6,843 bases of DNA from Actinomycetota bacterium (GTDB taxonomy: Bacteria > Actinomycetota > Geothermincolia > Geothermincolales > RBG-13-55-18): positions 1 to 6,843 of the forward strand of contig JAPWVA010000064.1 in the NCBI GenBank assembly GCA_028275245.1. Reading direction: 5' to 3'. A program made the position numbers and the translations under genes. The notes beneath the pieces are model-generated. The model saw only the letters and a list, made by a program, of their open reading frames with translations, had not been told where the DNA came from and ran no database searches. Within the stretch, counting starts at the first letter, position 1; each line of letters begins with the position of its first letter. Shown here piece after piece: positions 1 through 5,980 of this stretch.

Positions 1-108
1 GTCCCGCGAAAAAGGTCGTGGTCCTTTAGGTACCGGGTTCCGGGACGGTGACCCAAGGCTGGTCCTCCCGGTAAAGGCAAGTCACCGCGACGAAAGGGGT
101 GGGCGCGA
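1..108 (+). other. Left edge: possible tail of an upstream gene and cheB leader
   Basis: Two forward frames could be the end of a gene that starts outside the window. One ends at TAG 27-29 and would give the tail PAKKVVVL. The other is open from base 2 to a TGA at 110-112 that overlaps the cheB ATG as ATGA, the kind of overlap seen in translationally coupled operons; its 36 residues are rich in R, G and D and I do not recognise them. I cannot choose between them from so little sequence. Bases 93-101 (AAAGGGGTG) form the likely cheB ribosome binding site, 7 bases before its ATG. Confidence 0.3.
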
Positions 109-1215
109 ATGACAAGAAGGTTCTCCCGCCCGGTGAGGGTCCTGGTGGTGGACGACTCGGCCATAGTCCGCCAGATACTGGCAAAGGAGCTGGCCACCGA
201 CCCCGACATCGAGGTGGTGGGAACCGCCCCCGATCCCTTCGTGGCGCGGGACAAGATAGTGCGGCTCAAGCCCGACGTGCTCACCCTGGACATCGAGATG
301 CCCCGCATGGACGGCCTCACCTTCCTGCGCAAGCTCATGAAACACCACCCCATGCCGGTGGTGGTGCTGAGCTCCCTGGCCCCGGAGGGGAGCGAAAACG
401 CCCTGCAAGCCTTGAGGCTGGGAGCGGTGGAGGTGATGAGCAAACCCGGGGGACCCTACTCGGTGGAGGAGGTAGTCTTTCAGCTCAAGGATAAAATAAA
501 GGCCGCAGCCCTGGCCGATGTCAGGCGCCTGGCCACCACGGCCGGCGGGGAGGGGCAGGAGGAGGAATTACCTCCCCTCCCTCCCCTGCGCACCACCGTC
601 AAGATCGTGGCCATCGGGGCCTCCACCGGCGGCACGGAGGCCATCCGCCGCATCATCCGCCGCTTCCCCGCCGGCGGCCCCCCCACCCTCATCGTGCAGC
701 ACATGCCCGAGATGTTCACCCGCTCCTTCGCCTCCGGGCTGGACTCCATCTCGGAGATGGACGTGAGGGAGGCGAGGGACGGGGATCACCTTCGACCGGG
801 GTTGGCCCTGTTGGCCCCCGGAAACAAACACATGGTCCTCCGGCGCAGCGGCGCCCGCTACTACGTGCGGGTAAAGGACGGCCCCATGGTCCACCACCAA
901 AGACCCAGCGTGGACGTGCTGTTTCACTCTGTGGCCCGCTATGCGGGGCCCAATGCCGTGGGTGTCATACTCACCGGGATGGGCGAGGACGGTGCGGAGG
1001 GGCTCAAGGCCATGCACGACGCCGGCGCCTTCACCATCGCCCAGGACCGAGACACCTGCGTGGTCTACGGCATGCCCCGAGCTGCGGTGGAGCTGGGAGC
1101 GGTGGACCTGCAACTCCCCCTGGACGCCATCCCGGAGGCGGTGTTCCGCGCCCTCACCCGGGAGGGTGAGGGCGGCGGCGCAGGAGGTGGGTCCCATCCC
1201 TCACCCCGGGCCTGA
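109..1215 (+). CDS. cheB: Chemotaxis response regulator protein-glutamate methylesterase/deamidase CheB
   Basis: CheB removes methyl groups from glutamates of chemoreceptors (and deamidates glutamines) to reset receptor signalling; it acts in the cytoplasm and is switched on by phosphorylation from CheA. The 368-residue protein has the usual two parts. The N-terminal receiver (about 9-128) shows the acidic pair D15/D16, the phospho-acceptor D61 in LTLDIEMPRMDG, S88/S89 and K112. The C-terminal esterase (about 164-350) shows the catalytic triad: S172 in GASTGG, H198 in VQHMP and D294 in GMGEDG. The linker (140-162) is E- and P-rich. The ATG has a purine-rich ribosome binding site 7 bases upstream. 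After residue 350 the protein ends in a low-complexity G-rich tail that is not part of the family fold and overlaps a strong hairpin. The expected partners CheA, CheW and CheR are not in the window, so the rest of the chemotaxis set presumably lies to the left or elsewhere. Confidence 0.97.
   Translation: MTRRFSRPVRVLVVDDSAIVRQILAKELATDPDIEVVGTAPDPFVARDKIVRLKPDVLTLDIEMPRMDGLTFLRKLMKHHPMPVVVLSSLAPEGSENALQALRLGAVEVMSKPGGPYSVEEVVFQLKDKIKAAALADVRRLATTAGGEGQEEELPPLPPLRTTVKIVAIGASTGGTEAIRRIIRRFPAGGPPTLIVQHMPEMFTRSFASGLDSISEMDVREARDGDHLRPGLALLAPGNKHMVLRRSGARYYVRVKDGPMVHHQRPSVDVLFHSVARYAGPNAVGVILTGMGEDGAEGLKAMHDAGAFTIAQDRDTCVVYGMPRAAVELGAVDLQLPLDAIPEAVFRALTREGEGGGAGGGSHPSPRA
1149..1210 (+). other. 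Three-arm GC-rich hairpin region inside the cheB 3' end
   Basis: Bases 1149-1159 and 1164-1174 form a perfect 11-bp GC-rich stem (core CCCTCACCC / GGGTGAGGG) with a GGGA loop. The right arm 1165-1172 can instead pair with a third copy of the left arm, CCCTCACC at 1198-1205, and this alternative helix extends with CCGGG 1206-1210 against CCCGG 1157-1161. All of it lies in the last ~20 codons of cheB, just before the TGA at 1213. No T-run follows, so it is not a canonical intrinsic terminator; it may act as a transcript end, an mRNA stabiliser, or be a by-product of low-complexity sequence. Confidence 0.45.
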
Positions 1216-1317
1216 CACGCCTCCGCGGGTCCCCAGTGACCCCCTAAATCCTCCGGCGTCTCTCCCTGGCCCAATCTCACGACCTGAAACGCCTCCGCGG
1301 ATCCCCACTGACCCCCT
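1211..1317 (+). repeat. 35-bp direct repeat, two copies 72 bp apart
   Basis: Copy 1 is at 1211-1245 and copy 2 at 1283-1317. They differ at 3 of 35 positions; each starts CCTGA, contains ACGCCTCCGCGG and ends TGACCCCCT. Copy 1 includes the cheB stop codon. The bases between the copies are not obviously repeated after copy 2. No open reading frame runs through the pair in a convincing way. It may be a duplication remnant or a dispersed intergenic repeat. Confidence 0.75.
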
Positions 1318-1320
1318 TGT

Positions 1321-1421
1321 TCCCTATTCCCTATCCTGTCCCCTACTTCCTACTACTCCCCATGCTGTCCCCTACTTCCTGTCCCCAACTTCCTATCACT
1401 CCCTATCCTGTCCCCTATTTC
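1321..1421 (+). repeat. Pyrimidine-rich nested tandem repeat (43-bp unit, 14-bp core)
   Basis: The core CTGTCCCCTACTTC or a close variant begins at 1336, 1365, 1379 and 1408, so the spacing alternates 29, 14, 29. This makes two head-to-tail 43-bp units, 1336-1378 and 1379-1421, identical at 37 of 43 positions. Bases 1321-1335 are a further degenerate piece of the same C/T-rich type. The plus strand has almost no purines here, quite unlike the flanking genes, and the run ends directly at a TATAAT box. Confidence 0.85.
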
Positions 1422-1424
1422 CTA

Positions 1425-1430
1425 TATAAT
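1425..1430 (+). promoter_or_regulatory. Candidate -10 element (TATAAT) for the downstream gene
   Basis: An exact TATAAT lies at the end of the pyrimidine tract and is one of the few AT-rich spots nearby. Seventeen bases upstream (1402-1407) the sequence is CCTATC, which does not resemble TTGACA, and there is no extended TG motif. If used, transcription would start near 1437 and give a leader of roughly 180 bases before the ATG at 1621. This is a candidate on the -10 match alone. Confidence 0.35.
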
Positions 1431-1583
1431 CTGGAGCGACCGCCATCCCGACAGGGCGATAGGTCACCGCGGCCTTGACCTCTTGTTCCCCCGGACCGGG
1501 CATAAACCATGGGGCGGCGATAGTTGCGAACCAGGGCTTGCAACCCGAGATGGAGGCGGAATGGCCGGGTAAACCGCTCGATC

Positions 1584-1610
1584 CAGGAGCAAGACAGGAG
1601 CGAGACGGAG
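1584..1610 (+). promoter_or_regulatory. Ribosome binding region made of an 11-bp tandem repeat
   Basis: CAGGAGCAAGA (1584-1594) is followed directly by CAGGAGCGAGA (1595-1605) and then CGGAG (1606-1610), giving three Shine-Dalgarno-like cores in a row. The last, GGAG at 1607-1610, lies 10 bases before ATG 1621 and only 4 before GTG 1615, which favours the ATG as the start. Confidence 0.5.
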
Positions 1611-1620
1611 TGCCGTGGCA

Positions 1621-4566
1621 ATGAAACGAGCGGTAGGGTCGGGGGCCACCAATAGGGGCCTCCAGGCGGTGATGAGGACTGGGAAGGTTCTCCCGGGGGG
1701 CGGAATGCCTTCCGCGGCGACCGGGGCCGGTCCAAGGCGTGGCCGCCTATCAAGCAGGGTGATAGCTCTGCTGGCCGCGTTCGCCCTCCTGGCGATGGGA
1801 CTCGGCCCCTCCTCCTGCTCCAGGGGGACGGGCTCCATCCCCTCCGGGCCGGCGGGCATGGAGCTCCCCCTCTCGGGGGTGACGGTGGAGCTGCAGGGGG
1901 ACTCCCTCCCCAAGCTCCTGCACGACGTGCCGGTCCGGGGCTTGGACCGGACGGACAAGACCCCCGAGAAGTTCGTCGGCTCCCGGGAGGGCACTGAGTT
2001 CCGCTACCTCATCGCGGGACTGCCCTCGGAGTCCTACGACATCGACCTTTATTTCCTGGACCCCTACGAGACCCGCCCAGGGGAAAGGGTCTTCGACGTG
2101 CTGGCCAACGAAAGCCCCTTGCCCGGCCTCACCCAGGTGGACCTGGCGGCCCGTGCCGGAGCCCGCACCGCCTATAAGCACTCGGTACCCGCGGTGCCCA
2201 CCCCTGGGGGCAAGCTGAGCCTCACCTTCCGTGCCCGAAAGGGCAAGGCCACCGTCTGCCACCTGGTGCTACGCTCCCCCGGCCATCCCCACCTGCACAT
2301 CTCAGCCCGGGACTCCCGCCACTGGACCTTCATCCCCCTCCGCTTCCCGCCGGGGGGCGAGAGGAATCACCGGGAGGTGGTTCTGGGGAGGATGGGAAGC
2401 CGTTACGCCATCAACCCCCAGCCCCAATTCCTGGCTTGGAGGTCCTCCCCATTGGGGCTCTGGGCGGGGGACATGAGCGAGCTCATCCTGGCCTTCCGGG
2501 ACCGGGAGGGAGATGTCCGCTGCCTGCCCTTCACCGACCGCTACCCTGTTTTCTCCTGTATCGAGCAGATCACAGAGCCCACCTCCGTCTCCTACCTATG
2601 TTCCGACCCCGCCCTCCCCTACTCGGTACGGGTGACCCTGAGGGCCCCCTTCTATCCCGGCGACTTAAAGCTATCGTCCGCGCCCTTCTTCTACCTGGAG
2701 ATGGAGGCCTTCAAGGAGGGGGGCAGGGCGGAGGGGGAGATGATCCTGGCCTTGCCCCACAAGTACCCGGCGGAGGGCGAACACGCCCCCGTGGCTCTGG
2801 AGGGCGGCTTCCAGGGCTACCGTTACCTGACCTCGTACACTTACGGCAGCGACACCTGGTACCTGCAGGACCGGGCCTCCCTGCACTTCCCCTTCCAGGA
2901 AGCGCTGGCGGCCCGGGGCGCGAAGGGGGTGACCTGGCACTACCGGGACATCACCGACCTCTCCTGGATCTGGGAATCTCCCCCAGGCTATCCCCTGCCC
3001 CGGGACTTTTACCTATACACCTTCATCCCCCGGGGATATTCCGGCCTCTCCTGGAGATTCCGGGCCGGGGAAAGGCCGGAGGGACTGGTACTGGCCATGG
3101 CCTCCTTCACCGACCAACCCATCCTGGAAGTGGATGGTTCCTACACCCACCGTCCCATCTACTCGCGGCCGGGCTACCCGGGCTTCTCCTCCCTAGACGA
3201 AGTATTGGAATACGCCCTGGGCGACAGAAAGGAGATCCTGGAAAAGAGCGAGAGATTCGAGCGGTTATTATTCGAAAACTCGCTGTCACAGGAACTTCCT
3301 CCCCTCCGGTTCCTGGCGGGGCTGGCCCTGCAGAGTTTCCTGGTGAACACCTGGTGGACCTGGGGGGAGGACGGGTCGGAGTGGTTCTCCACCTGGGAGG
3401 GGGAGGCCCAGCTGTACCAGTCCTCGGTGGACGTGGAGTACAACAACGCCTGGTTCTACCTGCTGTTATGGCCCGAGCTACTCCCACGGCTGCTGCACGA
3501 GTGGCCCCGCTTCGAGGTGAAGACCCCCCAGGGGACTTGCCTCAGCCACGACATGGGCATCGAGAGCCACATTCGGGGCATGGCTTACCCCCATTCCATG
3601 GGGGCCGAGTCCAACGCCGATTACATACTGCTCCTCTTTGCCTGCTGGCGGTTGGCGGGGGATGAGGCGACGGCCCGGGAGCTTTTCCCCAGAGCCGCCG
3701 AATACCTCCGCTTCCTGTTGCGCTGTGACACCGATGGCGACGGCTTCCCCGATCTGCACTGTTCCAACTCCATAGACCAGGCCAACTATGCCCAGCAGCA
3801 CGCCCGCAACCAGACCTACCTGGGGGTGAAGACCCTGGCCGCCTGCCAGGCGATGGAGGAGCTGGCAACGGGTCTAGGAATCACCGACGCAGCCCTCCTG
3901 CGGGAATGCCAGCGCAGGATCGACCTGATCAACCGCACCCTGGAGGGGCAGTGGCGGGGGGACCACTTTGCGGTATGCTCCGACCCCGCGGTACCCCCCG
4001 CCGAGGCGGACGCCTATTCCATCTACTCCTCCAACGGGCTCCTCTACCTACTGGCGGCGGGGGTGGACACCGGCCTCACCCCCGAGAACCTGGACAGGAT
4101 GGGGCAGGACCTGGTCAATTCCCACCGGGCCACCCTCCAGCGTTACGGCTGCCTCCACACCAGCGTCGGCAACGACAACATGTGGGTGAGCCAGAACCTT
4201 TGGCGAGATGCCCTGGTTCTACCTGGTGGGAGAGGAATGGTCGGCCACGGCGGCGGACAACGTCTCCCGTTACTGGGAGCTCGAGGATTACTACGCCGGG
4301 CACAAAAGCGGGGGTTTCTGGGATACCTGCGCCTATTTCCCGGGCCGGCCGGAGAGGGTGGGAGCCCTGAAGGGCGCCAGGCCGGCGGAGGCTCACCTGG
4401 AGCAAAAGCTGGGTTACTACAGCCGGGGGGCTTCCGCCTTCGCCCTCTTCCATGCCCTCACCCGTGCTGGACTGGACCGTGCCCGCGGTGTCCTGCGCTG
4501 CCGCAAACCCCCGCGGGAGGGCGCCTCCCCCCTCCTCCTGCTGGCCGACTGGGGGAGAGTCCATGA
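1621..4566 (+). CDS. Exported malectin-domain, six-hairpin glycosidase-like protein (frameshifted near 4200-4210)
   Basis: As read, 981 residues; the true product is probably about 1,013 residues ending at 4660. A hydrophobic segment (47-61) followed by SSC at 64-66 suggests an export signal, though PSSC is a poor lipobox. Residues about 85-218 look like a malectin/CBM57 beta domain (YLIAGLP..YDIDLYF, GERVFDV, then G-x-L-x-L-x-F). After a long beta-rich part (220-510), residues about 540-863 resemble the (alpha/alpha)6 six-hairpin superfamily: SSVDVEYNNAWFY near D604/E606, LSHDMG near 644, MGAESNADY near 663, and a Ca-loop-like DTDGDGFPD at 703-711. The order recalls DUF4965/DUF1793 (glutaminase GtaA-like) proteins and, less clearly, GH52; the substrate cannot be named. 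From about residue 864 this frame turns into R/G/P-rich sequence that looks non-native. Other possible starts are GTG 1615 and ATG 1705; the latter would give a more normal signal-peptide n-region. Confidence 0.85.
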   Translation: MKRAVGSGATNRGLQAVMRTGKVLPGGGMPSAATGAGPRRGRLSSRVIALLAAFALLAMGLGPSSCSRGTGSIPSGPAGMELPLSGVTVELQGDSLPKLLHDVPVRGLDRTDKTPEKFVGSREGTEFRYLIAGLPSESYDIDLYFLDPYETRPGERVFDVLANESPLPGLTQVDLAARAGARTAYKHSVPAVPTPGGKLSLTFRARKGKATVCHLVLRSPGHPHLHISARDSRHWTFIPLRFPPGGERNHREVVLGRMGSRYAINPQPQFLAWRSSPLGLWAGDMSELILAFRDREGDVRCLPFTDRYPVFSCIEQITEPTSVSYLCSDPALPYSVRVTLRAPFYPGDLKLSSAPFFYLEMEAFKEGGRAEGEMILALPHKYPAEGEHAPVALEGGFQGYRYLTSYTYGSDTWYLQDRASLHFPFQEALAARGAKGVTWHYRDITDLSWIWESPPGYPLPRDFYLYTFIPRGYSGLSWRFRAGERPEGLVLAMASFTDQPILEVDGSYTHRPIYSRPGYPGFSSLDEVLEYALGDRKEILEKSERFERLLFENSLSQELPPLRFLAGLALQSFLVNTWWTWGEDGSEWFSTWEGEAQLYQSSVDVEYNNAWFYLLLWPELLPRLLHEWPRFEVKTPQGTCLSHDMGIESHIRGMAYPHSMGAESNADYILLLFACWRLAGDEATARELFPRAAEYLRFLLRCDTDGDGFPDLHCSNSIDQANYAQQHARNQTYLGVKTLAACQAMEELATGLGITDAALLRECQRRIDLINRTLEGQWRGDHFAVCSDPAVPPAEADAYSIYSSNGLLYLLAAGVDTGLTPENLDRMGQDLVNSHRATLQRYGCLHTSVGNDNMWVSQNLWRDALVLPGGRGMVGHGGGQRLPLLGARGLLRRAQKRGFLGYLRLFPGPAGEGGSPEGRQAGGGSPGAKAGLLQPGGFRLRPLPCPHPCWTGPCPRCPALPQTPAGGRLPPPPAGRLGESP
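4198..4210 (+). other. Frameshift site within the six-hairpin gene
   Basis: Upstream, the frame reads NDNMWVSQNLWRD, ending at GAT 4207-4209. Protein-like sequence then resumes from ATG 4208-4210 in the next forward frame as MPWFYLVGEEW. Joining the two requires one base to be skipped or two bases to be restored. Restoring an AT so that GATG becomes GATATG would give ..LWRD-MPWFYL.. with no residue lost, which suggests loss of one AT dinucleotide, either in the genome or in the assembly. Confidence 0.8.
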
Positions 4567-4660
4567 GGAGGGGGATTTACCGGCCCTGGTCTGGGAGGGA
4601 GGGACCCCGGTCATCAAGGGAGACGGCTTGGAGGGTTTTCGGGTGGAGACTTTCCCCTGA
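4208..4660 (+). CDS. C-terminal part of the six-hairpin protein, in the shifted frame
   Basis: These 150 residues read as natural protein, unlike the overlapping tail of the upstream frame. The first part (WELEDYYAGH, GGFWDTCAYFPGRP) continues the helical catalytic-type region. The second part (GYYSRGASAFALFHAL, then PLLLLADW, VHEEGDLPALVWEGG, GLEGFRVETF) looks like the last helix pair and the closing beta segment found at the end of six-hairpin enzymes. The internal ATG at 4208 has no clear ribosome binding site, so separate translation is unlikely. I read it as the displaced end of the 1621 gene, not an independent gene. It stops at TGA 4658-4660. Confidence 0.8.
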   Translation: MPWFYLVGEEWSATAADNVSRYWELEDYYAGHKSGGFWDTCAYFPGRPERVGALKGARPAEAHLEQKLGYYSRGASAFALFHALTRAGLDRARGVLRCRKPPREGASPLLLLADWGRVHEEGDLPALVWEGGTPVIKGDGLEGFRVETFP

Positions 4661-4944
4661 TAGCCCGGCCCCGCTGGTCGCGGATATGAACCCTCAAGCC
4701 ATACCCGCCTTTAGTACTGCCCGGTGACGGGGCGATCTCGTTCCCGGTACCGTGGAAGGGGATTCCCTGGGGTTAAGACAGGGGCTACCACCACCGAAAC
4801 CACGCGGTGTTTATGCCCGCCGTCAGGCCCGTCCACCCCACACCCCCTGACCGGGTCACTAACGGAATGCGGGCTTTACCTCTCCTCGGCCCGAGAGGTC
4901 GCCCTCCCATACCACCTCCTGCGAGGTCGAACCGCCCGGCCGGT
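4661..4944. other. Convergent intergenic region
   Basis: This lies between the 3' ends of the six-hairpin gene (+) and the response regulator gene (-), so it should contain transcript ends for both. I see no gene and no stem followed by a T-run on either strand. Small inverted repeats are present: TGACC/GGTCA around 4848-4858 and the 7-bp arms at 4878-4899. CCGTGG near 4750 could pair with CCACG near 4800. Confidence 0.5.
4878..4899. terminator. Weak candidate bidirectional terminator hairpin
   Basis: ACCTCTC (4878-4884) and GAGAGGT (4893-4899) form a perfect 7-bp stem with an 8-base loop, 46 bases beyond the stop of the minus-strand response regulator gene and between two convergent genes. 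Neither strand has a T-run after the stem, so it is at best a non-canonical terminator. Position is the main argument. Confidence 0.25.
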
Positions 4945-5586
4945 CTATTCCACCAGGCCCTTGCGCAGGGCTATGGCCACCGCCTCGGTACGGTCACTTG
5001 CTCCCAGTTTTTGGAATATATGTATGATATGGCTTTTGACGGTCTGCTGGCTTATGAACATCTTCTCGGCGATCATCTTGTTGGTGTAGCCGTAGGCCAG
5101 GAGCTGCAGGACCTCGAGTTCCCTGCGGGTCAGGTTGAAGCTGGTGGCCTCCTCGTCCATCTTGCGGCGGAACTCGTTGATGAGCTTCATGGCCGCCTCC
5201 GGGCTCAGAGGCGACTTGTTCTCCACCGCCAGCTTGATGGCCTTCACCACCTCGTTCACCGGCATGCTCTTCAGGATGTACCCGCTGGCGCCGGCGGATA
5301 TGGACTCCAGGATGCTGGCCTCGTCCTCCATCATGGTGAGCATGACCACCTTCACGTCCGGTAACGCTTGCTTTATCAGGCGACAGGCCTGTATGCCGTT
5401 CATGCGGGGCATCTTCACGTCCATGAGCACCACGTCCGGTTGGAGGGACTTAGCCTTCTCCAGGGCCTCACGGCCCGAGCCGGCCCCGCCCACCACCTCG
5501 ATGGCGGGGGAGGTGCTCAGGGCAGTCATCAAGCTCTCCCTGACCAGCGTGTGGTCATCCACCACCAGCACCCTGATTCTCTCCAT
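4945..5586 (-). CDS. NarL/FixJ-family (LuxR-type) DNA-binding response regulator
   Basis: A cytoplasmic transcription regulator activated by phosphorylation. The 213 residues have the normal family length. The receiver (about 3-120) shows D10/D11, phospho-acceptor D56 in VVLMDVKMPRMNG, T84 and K106 in GYILKS. The LuxR-type helix-turn-helix (about 150-205) shows LTRRELEVLQLLAYGYTNKMIAEKMFISQQTVKSHI followed by KLGASDRTEAV. The start at 5586 is chosen over one 13 codons upstream because AAGGAGGGAGG at 5595-5605 is an excellent ribosome binding site 8 bases from this ATG, and the receiver fold begins right after it. No sensor kinase gene lies beside it, so the partner is unknown; LiaR/DegU-like proteins are the nearest well-known relatives in sequence style. 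A long non-coding leader (5587-5980) precedes it. Confidence 0.97.
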   Translation of the reverse strand: MERIRVLVVDDHTLVRESLMTALSTSPAIEVVGGAGSGREALEKAKSLQPDVVLMDVKMPRMNGIQACRLIKQALPDVKVVMLTMMEDEASILESISAGASGYILKSMPVNEVVKAIKLAVENKSPLSPEAAMKLINEFRRKMDEEATSFNLTRRELEVLQLLAYGYTNKMIAEKMFISQQTVKSHIIHIFQKLGASDRTEAVAIALRKGLVE

Positions 5587-5594
5587 GGACCGAA

Positions 5595-5605
5595 CCTCCC
5601 TCCTT
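5595..5605 (-). promoter_or_regulatory. Ribosome binding site deciding the response regulator start
   Basis: On the minus strand this reads AAGGAGGGAGG, close to the ideal anti-16S complement, with 8 bases to ATG 5586. It rules against the in-frame upstream ATG at 5625, which would place this site inside the coding sequence. Confidence 0.85.
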
Positions 5606-5880
5606 AACCGAAAGCCCCTGGCCAAAATCGGGATAGCTGCCTGCTTTCATCCGGGATAACGGCCCCGTTCCCTCACCCCAAACGTGCGTTATGCATCCCG
5701 CCACGAAGGCCTCTCCTGGGGCGGGAACAGATTCCCGGACCCGGCGAAGGGGGGAACTAGCCGCCCCCTGGGGTAAACCCGGCGCGATAAAGCTCCCCAT
5801 CACCTCGGGAATCACAGCCATAACCTATGTCATACCCGGTGACGACCTCGCCCGGCGTCGCAGCCCCTCTCAGGAAAATC

Positions 5881-5917
5881 CGATATACGATATAGCCCCT
5901 GCTGGAAATTTTCCCAG
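5881..5917 (-). promoter_or_regulatory. AT-rich island with tandem TATATCG and a near-palindrome (possible promoter/operator)
   Basis: On the minus strand TATATC occurs at 5894-5889 and again at 5887-5882. Upstream of it is a 16-bp near-palindrome at 5902-5917 (plus strand CTGGAAATTTTCCCAG; 14 of 16 positions symmetric). This is the most AT-rich stretch in a GC-rich window and lies ~300 bases upstream of the response regulator start. No good -35 hexamer is seen at 17 bases for either TATATC. Confidence 0.3.
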
Positions 5918-5980
5918 ATCCGGGCCGAGGATAACAAGGCCAGCGGAGTTTCGCCACGTCGTCCCCGATGACCCTCGACC

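Larger units (their letters stand above)
1216..1614. other. Non-coding region between cheB and the exported-protein gene
   Basis: About 400 bases without a credible gene. Left half: the direct repeat and pyrimidine-rich tandem repeat described separately. Right half (1430-1614): mixed sequence with two small hairpin candidates, one at 1438-1465 (GACC/GGTC closing a CCC-GACA-GGG tip, with an alternative CGCC/GGCG pairing) and one at 1523-1544 (GTTGC/GCAAC with a bulged G). The right half is probably the untranslated leader of the downstream gene. I compared it by eye with glycine, c-di-GMP and c-di-AMP riboswitch cores and found no convincing match. Confidence 0.6.
5587..5980. other. 394-bp non-coding leader upstream of the response regulator
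   Basis: No credible gene on either strand; the open frames here are short and unlike proteins. It contains a perfect hairpin at 5722-5737 (CGGGAA/TTCCCG, 4-base loop) and a 7-bp long-range pairing of GGGGCGG 5718-5724 with CCGCCCC 5761-5767. These share bases 5722-5724 and so exclude each other in part. An AT-rich island at 5874-5917 carries TATATC twice in 7-bp register on the minus strand and a near-palindrome. The region could be a structured 5' leader of the minus-strand regulator, but I could not match a known riboswitch. Confidence 0.5.

Noticed and set aside
568..1197. Long open frame on the minus strand opposite cheB
   Set aside because: It is the antisense shadow of a complete, well-conserved CheB; its composition is G/H/R-rich with no recognisable fold.
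1431..1500. CTGGAGCGACCGCC resembles the glycine riboswitch start
   Set aside because: The rest of the glycine aptamer core is absent, and only one short match remains.
2436..3665. 409-codon open forward frame inside the six-hairpin gene
   Set aside because: The overlapping frame encodes coherent protein with recognisable motifs; this one is P/G/L/R-rich, as expected from out-of-frame GC-rich DNA.
4190..4210. Programmed +1 frameshift of the prfB type at CTT TGG C
   Set aside because: No in-frame stop codon and no Shine-Dalgarno at the required spacing; a lost AT dinucleotide or an assembly error is simpler. Kept only as an alternative in the frameshift finding.
5555..5821. Minus-strand 88-codon open frame overlapping the response regulator start
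   Set aside because: No ribosome binding site matched to it, no protein-like pattern, and it overlaps the real start and its ribosome binding site.
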